Source: DAIPHL01 sp036771375
Lineage (GTDB): Bacteria > Synergistota > Synergistia > Synergistales > Synergistaceae
Assembly (NCBI GenBank): GCA_036771375.1
Contig: DAIPHL010000006.1
Span: 1-37,220, forward strand
Direction: 5' to 3'
Length of the DNA: 37,220 nucleotides
The position numbers and the translations under genes are program-made. The notes under the pieces are model-generated. The model made no database searches. It saw only the letters and a list, made by a program, of their open reading frames with translations, and was not told where the DNA came from. Shown piece after piece: positions 7,982 to 16,724 of this stretch (positions are counted from its first letter, which is position 1; the number at the start of each line of letters is the position of its first letter).

Positions 7982-9865
7982 ATGCCATACTGCTACTGTG
8001 GAAAAATCGCATTTATCGACCTCAAAAACAGATCCATTACGGTAGAAGAGAGGGAGGAGCTCTTCTACCGGATGGTATTGGGCGGTGAAGGCATTGGTGC
8101 TTGGCTGATCAACGAAAGAGTCCCCGTGGGCGTGAATCCGCTCGGAGAGGATAACGGTCTGTGTATTGCCACCGGTTTTTTGACGGGTTCCGCGTCTCCT
8201 GCCAGCCCCAGAATCATGGTGATGACAAAATCTCCCATCACCGGAGGGTTCGGCGATTCAAATGCAGGAGGAAAATTTGGGCCTTCGCTCAAAAGCTGTG
8301 GTTTCGATGCCCTGTATATCACTGGGAAAGCCGATTTACCCGTGGGGATCAAGGTGACGGATCAGCACATAGAGATCGAGGACGCAAGGGATTTATGGGG
8401 CCTTGATACGGTGGATACGCAGGAACGCGTGGTGGCCAAAACGAAAGAACCCAAGACCTCCGTTGCGGCGATCGGCCCGGCCGGAGAAAACATGTCGCTG
8501 ATTTCCGCGATCATGTTCGACGACAGGGCTGCCGCACGCAGCGGAGTCGGCGCCGTTATGGGAAGCAAGAACCTGAAATACATATCGGCTTTTGGCACAC
8601 AGAAAATATCCGCCAAAGACGAGGAACTGCTGAAAAAATGCAACAAGGATTTTAGGGACTACATCAGAACCACTGAATACTTTGTCATCGACGTCATGCG
8701 GCGACACGGCTCCTGCGGATTCATGAGCATCGGGATTCGCCTCGGAATCGGCCCCATTAAAAATTGGTCGCTTGCCGGAGAAGAAAGCTATCCAAATCAT
8801 GAAAAGATCAACGGAGACAACGTGACCAAGTACAGGACAAAACGCCATGGATGCATGTACTGCCCCATCGCTTGCGGTGGAACGGTAAAAGTCGACGGCG
8901 GCGCTTATGCGCTCGATGCGGCACGTCTGCCTGAATATGAAACCATACAGGCATTTGCCCCATTCATCATGTGCGAAGACATCGAGGCGACCTTCAAAGC
9001 GCAATTATTGTGCGATCGCGCAGGGGTGGACACGATATCGGCCGGACATGCGGTGGCATTCGCCATTGAATGTTTTGAAAACGGAGTGATCGACGAGAAG
9101 GACACGGGAGGGCTCGTCTTAAAGTGGGGTGATCCGGACGCAGCCATCAAGTTGACGGAACTGATCTGCAAGAGAGAAGGTTTTGGAGCCGTGCTCGCGG
9201 ATGGAGTGAAACTCGCTGTGGAGCGGATCGGCCCCGCGAGCATCCCGTACGGAGTCCATATTGGCGGTCAAGAACCGGCTTTTCACGATTTCAGGTACGA
9301 AGCGCCGAGCAGAGGGGTAACCTACATTTCGGACCCGACCCCCGGAAGACATGAAAGATGCAGTGGCGGCCAACTGCTTCAACTCAAAATGGCTCTCGGA
9401 CCGGATCCGGAATTCCAGCCCGAGAGCTTTGAAAGCGGCGATATGGCCTCTTTGGGAAGAATTTACGCGAAAGGGGCGCGCTACTACAGCGCCTTTTCGG
9501 CATGCGGCTATTGTGCCTACACGCTTGGTGCCACCTCGCATCTCGATGTCGTCAATACGATACGGGCCACATCGGGATGGACGGACTTCACCGCCCAGGA
9601 TTTTCTCGATGCGGGCGAGAGGATCTATCTGTTACGTCAATATTTCAGCCTGAGAGAAGGTCTGGATTTCAATCAAGTTCGCCTCCCACCCAGACTTGCC
9701 GAAGCGCCGCAATTTGAAGGAGCTCTCGCAGGCTCGAGGAACACCTTGGACTGGTACGCGTTCCGCAGACATTATTTCGCAGGACACGGACTGGATCCCA
9801 ACACGGGAATGCCGTCGATCGCGAGGATGGAGAGCCTTGGAATCGGGCACCTTGCAAAGGATTGA
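7982..9865 (+). CDS. Aldehyde:ferredoxin oxidoreductase family tungsten enzyme
   Basis: A 627-aa member of the AOR family, cytosolic enzymes with a tungsten bis-pyranopterin and a [4Fe-4S] cluster that usually oxidise aldehydes to acids with ferredoxin. The N-terminal domain (YCGKIAFIDLKNRSI, then TGFLTGSASPASPR) and cofactor segments (GPAGENMSLISAIM, AARSGVGAVMGSKNLK) are typical. The cluster ligands are CxxCxxxC at Cys291, Cys294 and Cys298, plus Cys508 or Cys511. Start ATG 7982 has GGAAGGAG upstream. It lies 69 bp after the lyase and 10 bp before a MoaD-like gene. Family members outside classic AOR act on aromatic CoA esters and other substrates, so the reaction here is open; acting on a product of the lyase is the natural guess. 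The enzyme type implies anaerobic life. Confidence 0.9.
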   Translation: MPYCYCGKIAFIDLKNRSITVEEREELFYRMVLGGEGIGAWLINERVPVGVNPLGEDNGLCIATGFLTGSASPASPRIMVMTKSPITGGFGDSNAGGKFGPSLKSCGFDALYITGKADLPVGIKVTDQHIEIEDARDLWGLDTVDTQERVVAKTKEPKTSVAAIGPAGENMSLISAIMFDDRAAARSGVGAVMGSKNLKYISAFGTQKISAKDEELLKKCNKDFRDYIRTTEYFVIDVMRRHGSCGFMSIGIRLGIGPIKNWSLAGEESYPNHEKINGDNVTKYRTKRHGCMYCPIACGGTVKVDGGAYALDAARLPEYETIQAFAPFIMCEDIEATFKAQLLCDRAGVDTISAGHAVAFAIECFENGVIDEKDTGGLVLKWGDPDAAIKLTELICKREGFGAVLADGVKLAVERIGPASIPYGVHIGGQEPAFHDFRYEAPSRGVTYISDPTPGRHERCSGGQLLQLKMALGPDPEFQPESFESGDMASLGRIYAKGARYYSAFSACGYCAYTLGATSHLDVVNTIRATSGWTDFTAQDFLDAGERIYLLRQYFSLREGLDFNQVRLPPRLAEAPQFEGALAGSRNTLDWYAFRRHYFAGHGLDPNTGMPSIARMESLGIGHLAKD

Positions 9866-9875
9866 ACGATTGAAA

Positions 9876-10163
9876 ATGACGAAAATCAACTTCCATGCAA
9901 CCTGCGCATCAAAACCCGATGATCCTTATGACCTTGTCTTGGAGGTCGAACGTGGGACGAAATTGACGGCTTTCCTGAAAACGCTCGCGAAACGCGACAG
10001 GTACGTTTCGACGTATATTTTCAATCTTTTGGAAGGGAGGATGTATCCGTACCACTTGCTTATCGTTGAAGAGAAAATATTGCTGCCCAGAGAACTGGAC
10101 GGATATGTCATCGATTCAGATACATTGAACATCGTCGTCAAACCGTTCGTATCCGGTGGTTGA
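9876..10163 (+). CDS. MoaD/ThiS-like beta-grasp sulfur carrier linked to the AOR
   Basis: A 95-aa protein starting at ATG 9876 and ending in Gly-Gly (SGG-stop), the feature that lets MoaD and ThiS proteins be adenylated and thiocarboxylated. The body has the beta-grasp pattern, with KLTAFLKTLAK as the helix and IDSDTLNIVVKPF as the last strand. MoaD supplies sulfur to the pyranopterin dithiolene. AOR genes are commonly accompanied by a dedicated MoaD-like gene, which fits the 10-bp spacing. ThiS or another sulfur-carrier role is less likely. Confidence 0.8.
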   Translation: MTKINFHATCASKPDDPYDLVLEVERGTKLTAFLKTLAKRDRYVSTYIFNLLEGRMYPYHLLIVEEKILLPRELDGYVIDSDTLNIVVKPFVSGG

Positions 10164-10201
10164 GAGAAGAAAGCGCATAAACAAAAGTGGAGGGAGAAAA
10201 G

Positions 10202-10333
10202 ATGTTACGAATGTCTACGGACAGTTTTATCTTCTATGTCGTTACACAAGTCGTGCAGATCGTTGGAGTCATCGTTTACGGACTTCTTTGGTACCTGAGA
10301 GACAAACAGAACGAAAAAAGGCTCGACGGGTAA
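10202..10333 (+). CDS. 43-residue single-helix membrane peptide, symporter accessory
   Basis: Starts at ATG 10202 with a strong ribosome site (GTGGAGGGAG) and ends 5 bp before the symporter ATG. It encodes one hydrophobic segment (about residues 8-28) followed by a charged tail (RDKQNEKRLDG). Small one-helix proteins directly upstream of SSS symporters are recurrent and have been annotated as symporter small accessory proteins; a role in assembling or regulating the carrier is inferred from position alone. Confidence 0.72.
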   Translation: MLRMSTDSFIFYVVTQVVQIVGVIVYGLLWYLRDKQNEKRLDG

Positions 10334-10338
10334 AAATC

Positions 10339-11841
10339 ATGACATACGCGATCATTCTTATCTATTTTGTCGTGATTCTGGCAATCGGGTTGTCGGCCTC
10401 CAGAAAGTCAAAGACATCGGAGGGCTATCTCATCGGCGGAAAAGGATTTGGTCCCTGGCTGACGGCGTTCAAATTCGCAGCAACCCTTGAAAGTGGAACC
10501 AAGCTTGTCGGTACGCCCGGCATGGCTTTTGGGATCGGATACCCGGCTTTCCTACAGGGAATGTGGACACCTGTCGCATATTTTCTCTCTTTCAGGGTTT
10601 TCGGTGAAAGAATGAAAATCGCTTGCGATTATTTCAATGTCATCACGGTGCCGCAACTCCTCGAGAGACGTTACGGCGGGAAACACTTAAGGGTGCTTGC
10701 TGCAATCGCGATTCTTGTCGGACTCGGCGGCAGTCTCATCGCACAATTCAAAGCATTGGGAGAGATTTTTTCCAGTCTGTTCGGTACGACTTATTTCACA
10801 GGTCTTTTGATCGGCGTCGGCCTGGTCGCTTTTTACAGCATCATCGGCGGATACACGGCAACGGTATGGACGGACCTGGTACAAGGCATCGTCATGATGA
10901 TCGGGGTCGTCGCTCTTTTGATCGCAACCGTCGGCGCAGCGTATGGAAGTTTTTCTCTTGGCTTTCTCGGCCAGTTGAACGCCGATCTCGCGGCAAAAGC
11001 TCCACATATGCTGGAATTAACAGGCGGCGGAAGGATGCCGATCGTGATGATTATCACGATGAGCGTAATCGGATGTATCGTCGGAATCGCGCAGCCACAA
11101 CAGGCCGTTGCGCTTTTTAGCATGAAGGACACGCGTGTGGCAAAAACGGCGATGGTCATCGCTACGATTTTCTCTACCGTTCTGATCTGGTGCCTGCTCC
11201 CGTCGGCCATGGTTGGCAGACTCATCTTGAACCCAGCCGATATTCCAAATCCAGACGCAGTGATTCCGCTATTGACAAAAACGGTTCTTCCCCCATCCCT
11301 TGCGGGACTGATGACTGCGGCGATCCTCTCGGCGATCATGTCCACCGTCAGCGGGCTCATTATCGTATCCGCAGCCGCCGTATCGCACGACATCATGGAC
11401 ATCGTCGCACCCGCCATATATAGGAAAAACTCCGTCTTTTGGGACAGAATGGCCGCCGCATTGATTGCACTTGCCTGTTTTCTTCTCGCGATCGATCCCC
11501 CACAAATCATTTTCTGGATCGTCCTCTTCGCCTTCGGCTTCACCGTGTTCACCTTTATCATGCCGATGATCGGAGTCGTTTTGTGGAAACGGGCCAATCT
11601 CACATCGGTAACGATACAGATGATCACAACGATGCTCCTGATCCCCATATGGCAAATTCTGAGCACGGCAAAACTGGTCAGGCTAAGCGGGCTCACGGTC
11701 GGTATGGTCGTCACCCCCATCCTGTTCATCGTGATTACGTTGTTGACGAAGAACAAAAACCAAAAAGACGTCGACGCTCTCTGGGAGGCTTACCACGCTG
11801 GCGGAATCGTTCGAGGGAACATGAAGGCGACAAGAGAATAA
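10339..11841 (+). CDS. Sodium:solute symporter (SSS family)
   Basis: A 500-aa inner-membrane carrier with the LeuT-like fold, about 13 helices. The SSS signature region GGYTATVWTDLVQG lies around residue 175, preceded by the early motif ASRKSKTSEGYLIGG. Start ATG 10339 is 5 bp after the small peptide's stop; a longer frame reaching back to 10156 merely reads through that peptide. Such carriers import amino acids, sugars, pantothenate or organic acids with sodium. Placement inside the lyase/AOR operon suggests it takes up the lyase substrate (inference). Confidence 0.9.
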   Translation: MTYAIILIYFVVILAIGLSASRKSKTSEGYLIGGKGFGPWLTAFKFAATLESGTKLVGTPGMAFGIGYPAFLQGMWTPVAYFLSFRVFGERMKIACDYFNVITVPQLLERRYGGKHLRVLAAIAILVGLGGSLIAQFKALGEIFSSLFGTTYFTGLLIGVGLVAFYSIIGGYTATVWTDLVQGIVMMIGVVALLIATVGAAYGSFSLGFLGQLNADLAAKAPHMLELTGGGRMPIVMIITMSVIGCIVGIAQPQQAVALFSMKDTRVAKTAMVIATIFSTVLIWCLLPSAMVGRLILNPADIPNPDAVIPLLTKTVLPPSLAGLMTAAILSAIMSTVSGLIIVSAAAVSHDIMDIVAPAIYRKNSVFWDRMAAALIALACFLLAIDPPQIIFWIVLFAFGFTVFTFIMPMIGVVLWKRANLTSVTIQMITTMLLIPIWQILSTAKLVRLSGLTVGMVVTPILFIVITLLTKNKNQKDVDALWEAYHAGGIVRGNMKATRE

Positions 11842-11845
11842 AGAA

Positions 11846-12421
11846 ATGGACAAGTATTGGGTCCGCATCGATCGGATGCCCGAGGAAATCATAAAAAAAT
11901 ACCGTCCTCTGAGAAAAATGCGGACCCGGTTGTCTTTCACCGGTCTCTATCATCCATATTTTTTCATCTCCTTGCGCGGCGACATGTCGAATTTTTTCAT
12001 CAAGAACAGATCCTTCTTTGAGCAAAGAGCCGTAAATGCCATCACGTCCGTTGTGTATGCCGTCTTCGGCACGCCGGAGTTCGACGATCAATCCGCCTGT
12101 CATGAAAAAAAGGCATTTCACCTGCTCGAACCTGAAATCGATATGGATACCGCCGTCGCGCTCGCTCGAGAAAACGTGGTAAACAACCTGACGCGTAAAT
12201 ACGGCGGTCCATTGAGACCCAAGCTCACGTTGACCGTTGAAATTCTGGACGGCAAAGAGATATACAAACCCTTCTGGGTGCTTCACAACGGCACGGATAC
12301 AGACGAAGATATGGTCATGGTTGTCGACGCCGTCACCGGAATGGCCGGCATCCCCGAATCCCTAAGCATCAAAAGAGCGTGGAGCAAGACCCGGCGAATT
12401 CATGTAGAAAAACGGGACTGA
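11846..12421 (+). CDS. Unknown protein with PepSY-like C-terminal half
   Basis: A 191-aa protein with no signal peptide or membrane helix, starting 4 bp after the symporter stop, last gene of the operon. I do not recognise the family with certainty. The C-terminal half (ARENVVNNLTRKYGG near residue 103, later VVDAVTGMAG) resembles the PepSY pattern of small alpha/beta domains ending in a DxxTG turn. The first 47 codons are duplicated at 4304-4447. It is followed by a strong hairpin. A role in transport or substrate binding is possible from position only. Confidence 0.65.
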   Translation: MDKYWVRIDRMPEEIIKKYRPLRKMRTRLSFTGLYHPYFFISLRGDMSNFFIKNRSFFEQRAVNAITSVVYAVFGTPEFDDQSACHEKKAFHLLEPEIDMDTAVALARENVVNNLTRKYGGPLRPKLTLTVEILDGKEIYKPFWVLHNGTDTDEDMVMVVDAVTGMAGIPESLSIKRAWSKTRRIHVEKRD

Positions 12422-12443
12422 CGGGTTTTTGCACGAACCACGA

Positions 12444-12467
12444 AGGGCGGACTCGCGAGTCCGCCCT
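12444..12467. terminator. Hairpin terminator between convergent operons
   Basis: A perfect inverted repeat with 10-bp arms (AGGGCGGACT, AGTCCGCCCT) and a CGCG loop lies 23 bp after the stop at 12421, followed by CTTCCTT. The following genes are convergent, so it could serve both sides. The uridine tract is weak. Confidence 0.65.
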
Positions 12468-12541
12468 CTTCCTTAAAGACATGAATTCCTCGGAGTGCAT
12501 CGTCTTTTCCATACAGCCCTATCCAGCAAAAAACGAAGAGA

Positions 12542-12775
12542 TCAACGAAACGAAGCGATCAAGGCCGAATAAAAGTCGGCCGCACAGGTAAACGACTCCT
12601 TTATTATGGGTTCTATGAAGACCTTCATGGACACAGACGTATTCCAATCGGTATTGACGTTTCTGTCGCCTACGACCCGAAGCAAAGCCTCTTTCGTCGT
12701 TGGGAAGGAAACATCGGCCATCTGCTTGTGCAGAAAGTGAAACAACGCAGGATACGCATCCTTTGTCATGCTCAT
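12542..12775 (-). CDS. Small conserved-looking protein coupled to the amidase
   Basis: A 77-aa soluble protein whose ATG overlaps the amidase stop as ATGA, so it is likely translated from the same message. The middle reads VSFPTTKEALLRVVGDRNV and the end FTCAADFYSALIASF. This spacing (a KEALL helix, then a CAADFYSAL helix) weakly recalls the DUF2795 type of small helical proteins, but I cannot assign it. Its role beside an amidase and a permease is unknown. Confidence 0.6.
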   Translation of the reverse strand: MSMTKDAYPALFHFLHKQMADVSFPTTKEALLRVVGDRNVNTDWNTSVSMKVFIEPIIKESFTCAADFYSALIASFR

Positions 12776-13698
12776 ACATCCTTTGAATAGGCTTTGTAGC
12801 GCATCTTGGGATCGCCCACACCATCAAAGTCGGGACAGCTGGCGCCTCGATGGTCAAACGAAAAAAGAGGCGAACTATGTACCGCCTGTTCGCGCATTTT
12901 ATCGATGATGCCCGGATAAAGGTCCGCTTTCAGCAACCCTGCCCCTCCATGCACGATCTCCGTGATGATGTTCCCGTCAGGCCCCAGGATCATGCTCCTG
13001 CCGAAGCAGGAGCGCGCTTCATTTTTCGCCAGTCCGACCGTATTGACGCCGACCACGTAAACCTGATTGAAATACGCTCCGGCTCGGTTTGTAATCTCCC
13101 AGGCGTTGTACCAGGGATCCATATAGTGGGTAGGACGAATGATGACGTTCGCGCCGTTATAAGCCGCTTCCCTCCATATTTCCGGATAATCCCCGTCCGC
13201 ACATATGATCACGCCGAGACGCGAACCCTTGGGCCCTCGGCAGACGGGACAGCTCTTCCCAGGTCGAGAGTTTTCAAACGGTATCCACGGGTTCATCTTG
13301 ACATACCTGTGTACGATCTCACCGACATCGTTCACGACGATCGCGGTATTCTCATAGCATCGCCCGCTATCGGCCCATATCAACGCGTCGAATACACCCC
13401 AGATCGACAGATCGGCACATCTCCGTCGAATCCGCTCCCAATGCGAACTCTCCCAAGAGAGGATGGCCTCCTCGAAGTGAACGGGAGCAAATCCCTGGAA
13501 GCAGGCTTCCGGGAACACCACGACATCCACCCCTGGAAAAGCGCTCACCGCGAGATTCATATACTCCAAAACAGCATCTACATTCTCCGCGAGTTCCGTC
13601 GCGCTCTGTGCTCCGATCGGAGTAAGCTGCACTCCGACGATGCTCAGTGCCTCCGTTTCTATTTTACCGTTAAGGGCAAAGAGATTCCCGATGTTCAC
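12772..13698 (-). CDS. Carbon-nitrogen hydrolase, aliphatic amidase/formamidase type
   Basis: A 308-aa nitrilase-superfamily hydrolase with the Glu-Lys-Cys triad: Glu64 in FPEACFQGF, Lys134 in RYVKMNPW, and Cys166 in VIICADGDYPEIWREAA. The second glutamate, Glu142, follows in PWIPFEN. The PWxPFE and GDYPEIWREAA patterns are those of AmiE/AmiF amidases rather than of nitrilases or beta-ureidopropionase. The start is a GTG at 13698 with GGGGAGG ten bases upstream. It hydrolyses an amide to acid plus ammonia in the cytosol. Co-transcription with an NCS1 permease suggests that the permease brings in the amide or ureide substrate (inference). Confidence 0.88.
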   Translation of the reverse strand: MNIGNLFALNGKIETEALSIVGVQLTPIGAQSATELAENVDAVLEYMNLAVSAFPGVDVVVFPEACFQGFAPVHFEEAILSWESSHWERIRRRCADLSIWGVFDALIWADSGRCYENTAIVVNDVGEIVHRYVKMNPWIPFENSRPGKSCPVCRGPKGSRLGVIICADGDYPEIWREAAYNGANVIIRPTHYMDPWYNAWEITNRAGAYFNQVYVVGVNTVGLAKNEARSCFGRSMILGPDGNIITEIVHGGAGLLKADLYPGIIDKMREQAVHSSPLFSFDHRGASCPDFDGVGDPKMRYKAYSKDV

Positions 13699-13726
13699 GA
13701 TTCGTTCACCTCCCCGAAACCCACAC

Positions 13727-15046
13727 TCAGCGAGGATTATTCACCGACACGTGCATGTCGTCGATCTTCAGCGCCCGCATCAGCGAGTTGAACAGAGGGA
13801 CGCAGAGGGCCGCGACGATGATGCCGAAGAGGGGTGGTATGCCGATTCCCTGCCTGTCCGTCGCATAGGCCACGACGGTCCCAACGACATAGGCCAATAC
13901 GGGCGCAATGCGGAAAGCCTTGAATCGAACGCTTTGCAGAGCGGGGATATGGCGTTTGTACGTAAAAACATAGTCACCGAGCAAAACGCCTCCGAGCGGA
14001 GGGATAAACACGCCCAGAAAGACCAGAAAGGATATCAGTTTCGCGTAAATTCCCGTACAGGCAAGGAGGGTGGCGATCACAAGTCCGCCGAAGAGGAACG
14101 GTGTCTTGTTGCTCCTGTTGGCGACCTCCGCGCCGGCGACACCCCATGCATACGCCCCGGCATGAGCGGTCGTCCAAACGTTCAAGGTCAGAATAATGAG
14201 AGCGAAGAAGATAACGCCCATATTCATCATCACGACGATGAAGTCGGGTTCTCCGTAGGCGAGTCCACCGACGACCCCGGCAACCAACATGATTGTGTTT
14301 CCCACCATAAACGCGATGAACCCGGACCAAAAGGCGGAGCGGGGCGTTTTTGAAAAACGGGACCAGTTACACGCCTGTGTTCCCATCGATGAAAATGTTC
14401 CCACGATCGCGGTCATGGCCGTGGCGACAGACATTTCGGCGGTTGGAACCGCGTGAACGAGAGCCGAAAAGCCTCCGTTGGACCTGGCCGCCAGGATCGG
14501 GATATAGATGACCAGGATCAACAGTGCGGGAACCGCCACGAAAGCGACCTTCTCCATGGCTTTGTATCCCCAAAAGGCAGTAACCCCGAAGATGATCGCC
14601 CAGGCGAAGGTAAACCACGTCGTATACTCCGGGATGTTGAACGCGGTTGCAAAGAGCATTCCCACGTAGGAGCTGACGTAAGCGTACCACCCGATCTGGG
14701 TCCCACCCAACAGAAAGCTGGCCCATTTGGAGCCGGCGTTTCCCAGCGTGTATCTTGAAAGCATGACGGAGGTCAGCCCGGTTTCCGCGCCGATCGCACA
14801 GTTCGCGGATACATAGACTCCAAGGACGAGATTAGCGACTATCACGATCCAGCAGAGTTGTTTGAAAGTAAATGCGACCGCAATTTGCGCACCGGTGGAC
14901 ATGGTTGGACTGAAAAACGTGATCCCCAGCAGGACCAGTGCGACCGAAAGAAAAGACTTCCTCTCCGTAAGCGGAACCGGTGAAAGAGGATAATCTTTGT
15001 CGACGGCCTCCTCCCCCTTGACTTCCTTTACACGCGTGTTATCCAT
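13727..15046 (-). CDS. NCS1 family permease (cytosine/hydantoin/allantoin type)
   Basis: A 439-aa carrier with about 12 membrane helices. The N-terminal PLTERKSFLSVALVLLG and the helix-1 run ITFFSPTMSTGAQIA match CodB-like NCS1 proteins, and ACNWSRFSKTPRSAFWSG is a typical mid-protein loop. AGGAGGGAGC precedes ATG 15046. It is first in a minus-strand unit with the amidase and the small protein, 28 bp apart. NCS1 carriers take cytosine, hydantoins, allantoin, thiamine or related compounds; the amidase partner makes an amide-bearing substrate plausible. Confidence 0.88.
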   Translation of the reverse strand: MDNTRVKEVKGEEAVDKDYPLSPVPLTERKSFLSVALVLLGITFFSPTMSTGAQIAVAFTFKQLCWIVIVANLVLGVYVSANCAIGAETGLTSVMLSRYTLGNAGSKWASFLLGGTQIGWYAYVSSYVGMLFATAFNIPEYTTWFTFAWAIIFGVTAFWGYKAMEKVAFVAVPALLILVIYIPILAARSNGGFSALVHAVPTAEMSVATAMTAIVGTFSSMGTQACNWSRFSKTPRSAFWSGFIAFMVGNTIMLVAGVVGGLAYGEPDFIVVMMNMGVIFFALIILTLNVWTTAHAGAYAWGVAGAEVANRSNKTPFLFGGLVIATLLACTGIYAKLISFLVFLGVFIPPLGGVLLGDYVFTYKRHIPALQSVRFKAFRIAPVLAYVVGTVVAYATDRQGIGIPPLFGIIVAALCVPLFNSLMRALKIDDMHVSVNNPR

Positions 15047-15571
15047 AAACGCTCCCTCCTATTTTCTCCAACCGCTCCAAGGAAATGGTTTGACAAGCGA
15101 TTGGTTCTCAATGGGGACCAGTCTAACCCATTTCGAAAGATTGTGAAAGGCTTCCAGAAGTTCGCGGACGGAATAAAAACGATGTCGCCCTCATTTTTCC
15201 GATATGGACGTGCAACAGGAGGAAGCGTCAGAGAAAATAGGCGATATCGCTGAATATTTCCGGAATCCTCGATGGGAAAGAACGATATCGCGCTTCACTC
15301 CTCTACAGAGGAAAAGACAAAAGGCTTGAGCGGGCGTCAGCAAACAAATATCTTGGGAACCATACAGCAGAGATCATCCGATTTGAAACTTCAGGGAAAC
15401 ATCCAATAACTGCATTAGGAGAAAACAAAGACCTTAAGGAAATCACCGCAGGGAAACGGCGGACCATCACAGACAAAGAAACATGAATTAACCTATAAAA
15501 ATAGGCTGAAAAATGGTATGATACGAGCAAGTGTTCAGAGAAAAGATTAAAGCTCGTAGGAAGAAATTAAA
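15047..15571. other. Intergenic stretch upstream of the NCS1 unit
   Basis: About 525 bp without a convincing gene. It must hold the promoter of the NCS1 unit, but no strong hexamer pair is evident on the minus strand. CAAGCGATTGGTT at 15094-15106 resembles half of the dyad before the lyase operon. The right half (about 15480-15570) is AT-rich, with TATGAT near 15516 and a ribosome site GTAGGAAG at 15557-15564 serving the truncated ORF at 15572. Confidence 0.5.
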
Positions 15572-15601
15572 ATGGCGTTTGATCACAAAAAAGAATACAA
15601 G
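15572..15601 (+). pseudogene. Start of a GyrI-like domain gene, cut off after about ten codons
   Basis: ATG 15572 has a good ribosome site and reads MAFDHKKEYK, which matches the conserved opening of a family of small GyrI-like effector-binding proteins (commonly MAFDYKKEYKEFY). Homology stops after ten codons, where the integrase remnant on the opposite strand begins. It marks the left breakpoint of the inserted mosaic. Confidence 0.5.
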
Positions 15602-15613
15602 GGAAACTTTTTA

Positions 15614-16215
15614 TCAGTTGCCGCCTGCTACCTTATCCAGCAGGCGGGCCGAGGGGTGTTCCGCTTCCCTTGTCGAGTGAGCGTAGATGTTCATGGTGGT
15701 ACAGACGTCAGCGTGTCCCAACAGCTCCTGCACGTCCTTCGGTGCTGCCCTGCCCCTGGGCAGGTTGCCTGTAAAGGTATGCCTGAGCTGGTGGAAGTGG
15801 AAACCCTCAAAGTCCGGGGATCTTCTTTGAGGCAGTCCGGCAGGCGATACTGACTGTGCTGGACGATTCAAAGCAACCGTCCGGGTGGAGGCAAAGAAAG
15901 TCGATTGCCTTGTAGTCCTCCGGCACGTCTTCTGATCTTCGCAGGCTGTACACCTCGTAGTAGCCGCGGCCCTTTTCCTGTACCTGCCTGTAGTAATTCA
16001 GGCCGTACAGCTCGCCATACTCGAAGAGATTTTTATGCTGCTCGGTCTTTGCTGCCTTGAGGATCGCCGCCAGCGTATCGCAGAAGTCCACCGTGCGGAT
16101 TTTGCTCCGCTTTGTAGTGCCTACTTCAACCTCGTGCCTCGCCCCATTGTAGCGCATACTGCGCCGTACCGTGATGATCTGCTCCGAGAGGTCAATGTCC
16201 TGCCAGGTGACATGG
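15614..16215 (-). pseudogene. Tyrosine integrase C-terminal fragment (ICE type), frameshifted
   Basis: The catalytic half of a tyrosine recombinase. The upstream frame (about 16215-15840) reads HVTWQDIDLSEQIITVRRS and a long Tn916/Tn1549-like insert ending in TASKKIPGL. A second frame (about 15810-15614) reads FHFHQLRHTF, then LLGHADVCTTMNIYAHS, giving the conserved HxxR, HA and catalytic Tyr motifs. The two frames are offset near 15810, and the N-terminal half is missing because the sequence switches to relaxase at about 16212. Non-functional. Confidence 0.82.
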
Positions 16216-16667
16216 CGGAGTACCAAACAATGCGGAAGCTGATGGAGAAAACACGAGGCGAAGCCAGAACGATCAAGCAACTAAATGAAGTAGAAAAGCC
16301 GGGGCTGGAAAAACAGCTTTCCGAGACAACAGGACTTTTCAAAGGGAAAGAGCGAAAGGCTCTTTCAGAAAAGATAGAACAGGTGCAGCACGAAATTGAC
16401 GATAGGCTGGACAGAATACACGGTATTGTGAAAGGAGCCGGTTATCCCGATGTGCAGGCGTTCAAACGAATGTTCGACAAAGCCACAAGTCCTGTGGAGC
16501 AGTATAACCGTGATCTGGCCGCATGGAAGCGGCAGGTAAACGGTGAGAAACCGCCTGAAAAAGAGAGCATCCGAAAGAAGCTTCGGGAAATGGATGCAGA
16601 GATTAAGCGGCAGGGTACCCGCCCTCGACGGAAGCCCCAACGCCACAGCCGGGACATGGAACGCTAA
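16212..16667 (+). pseudogene. C-terminal fragment of a mobilisation relaxase
   Basis: An open stretch reading MAEYQTMRKLMEKTRGEA through a charged, coiled-coil-rich region to RHSRDMER-stop, typical of the tail of relaxases from Firmicutes ICEs of the Tn1549 type. The N-terminal nicking domain is absent: the frame fuses at 16207-16220 with antisense integrase. The family call rests on the tail alone. Confidence 0.65.
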
Positions 16668-16671
16668 GGCA

Positions 16672-16701
16672 GAAGAAAACACCGCAGGAGGCTCCTGCGG
16701 T
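16672..16701 (-). terminator. Rho-independent terminator after the hxlR fragment
   Basis: A perfect hairpin (ACCGCAGGAG, G, CTCCTGCGGT; 16681-16701), followed on the minus strand by GTTTTCTTCT, downstream of the hxlR stop at 16725. Confidence 0.65.
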
Positions 16702-16724
16702 GCGTACATAGAAAAAGGGAAATA

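Noticed and set aside
12850..14353. Long plus-strand open frames opposite amidase and NCS1 permease
   Set aside because: Opposite strand has catalytic motifs, ribosome sites and coupled starts; these frames have none.
15533..15545. 13-bp match GTTCAGAGAAAAG to the left end of the IS remnant
   Set aside because: Too short, AT-rich, and no other IS sequence nearby; probably chance.
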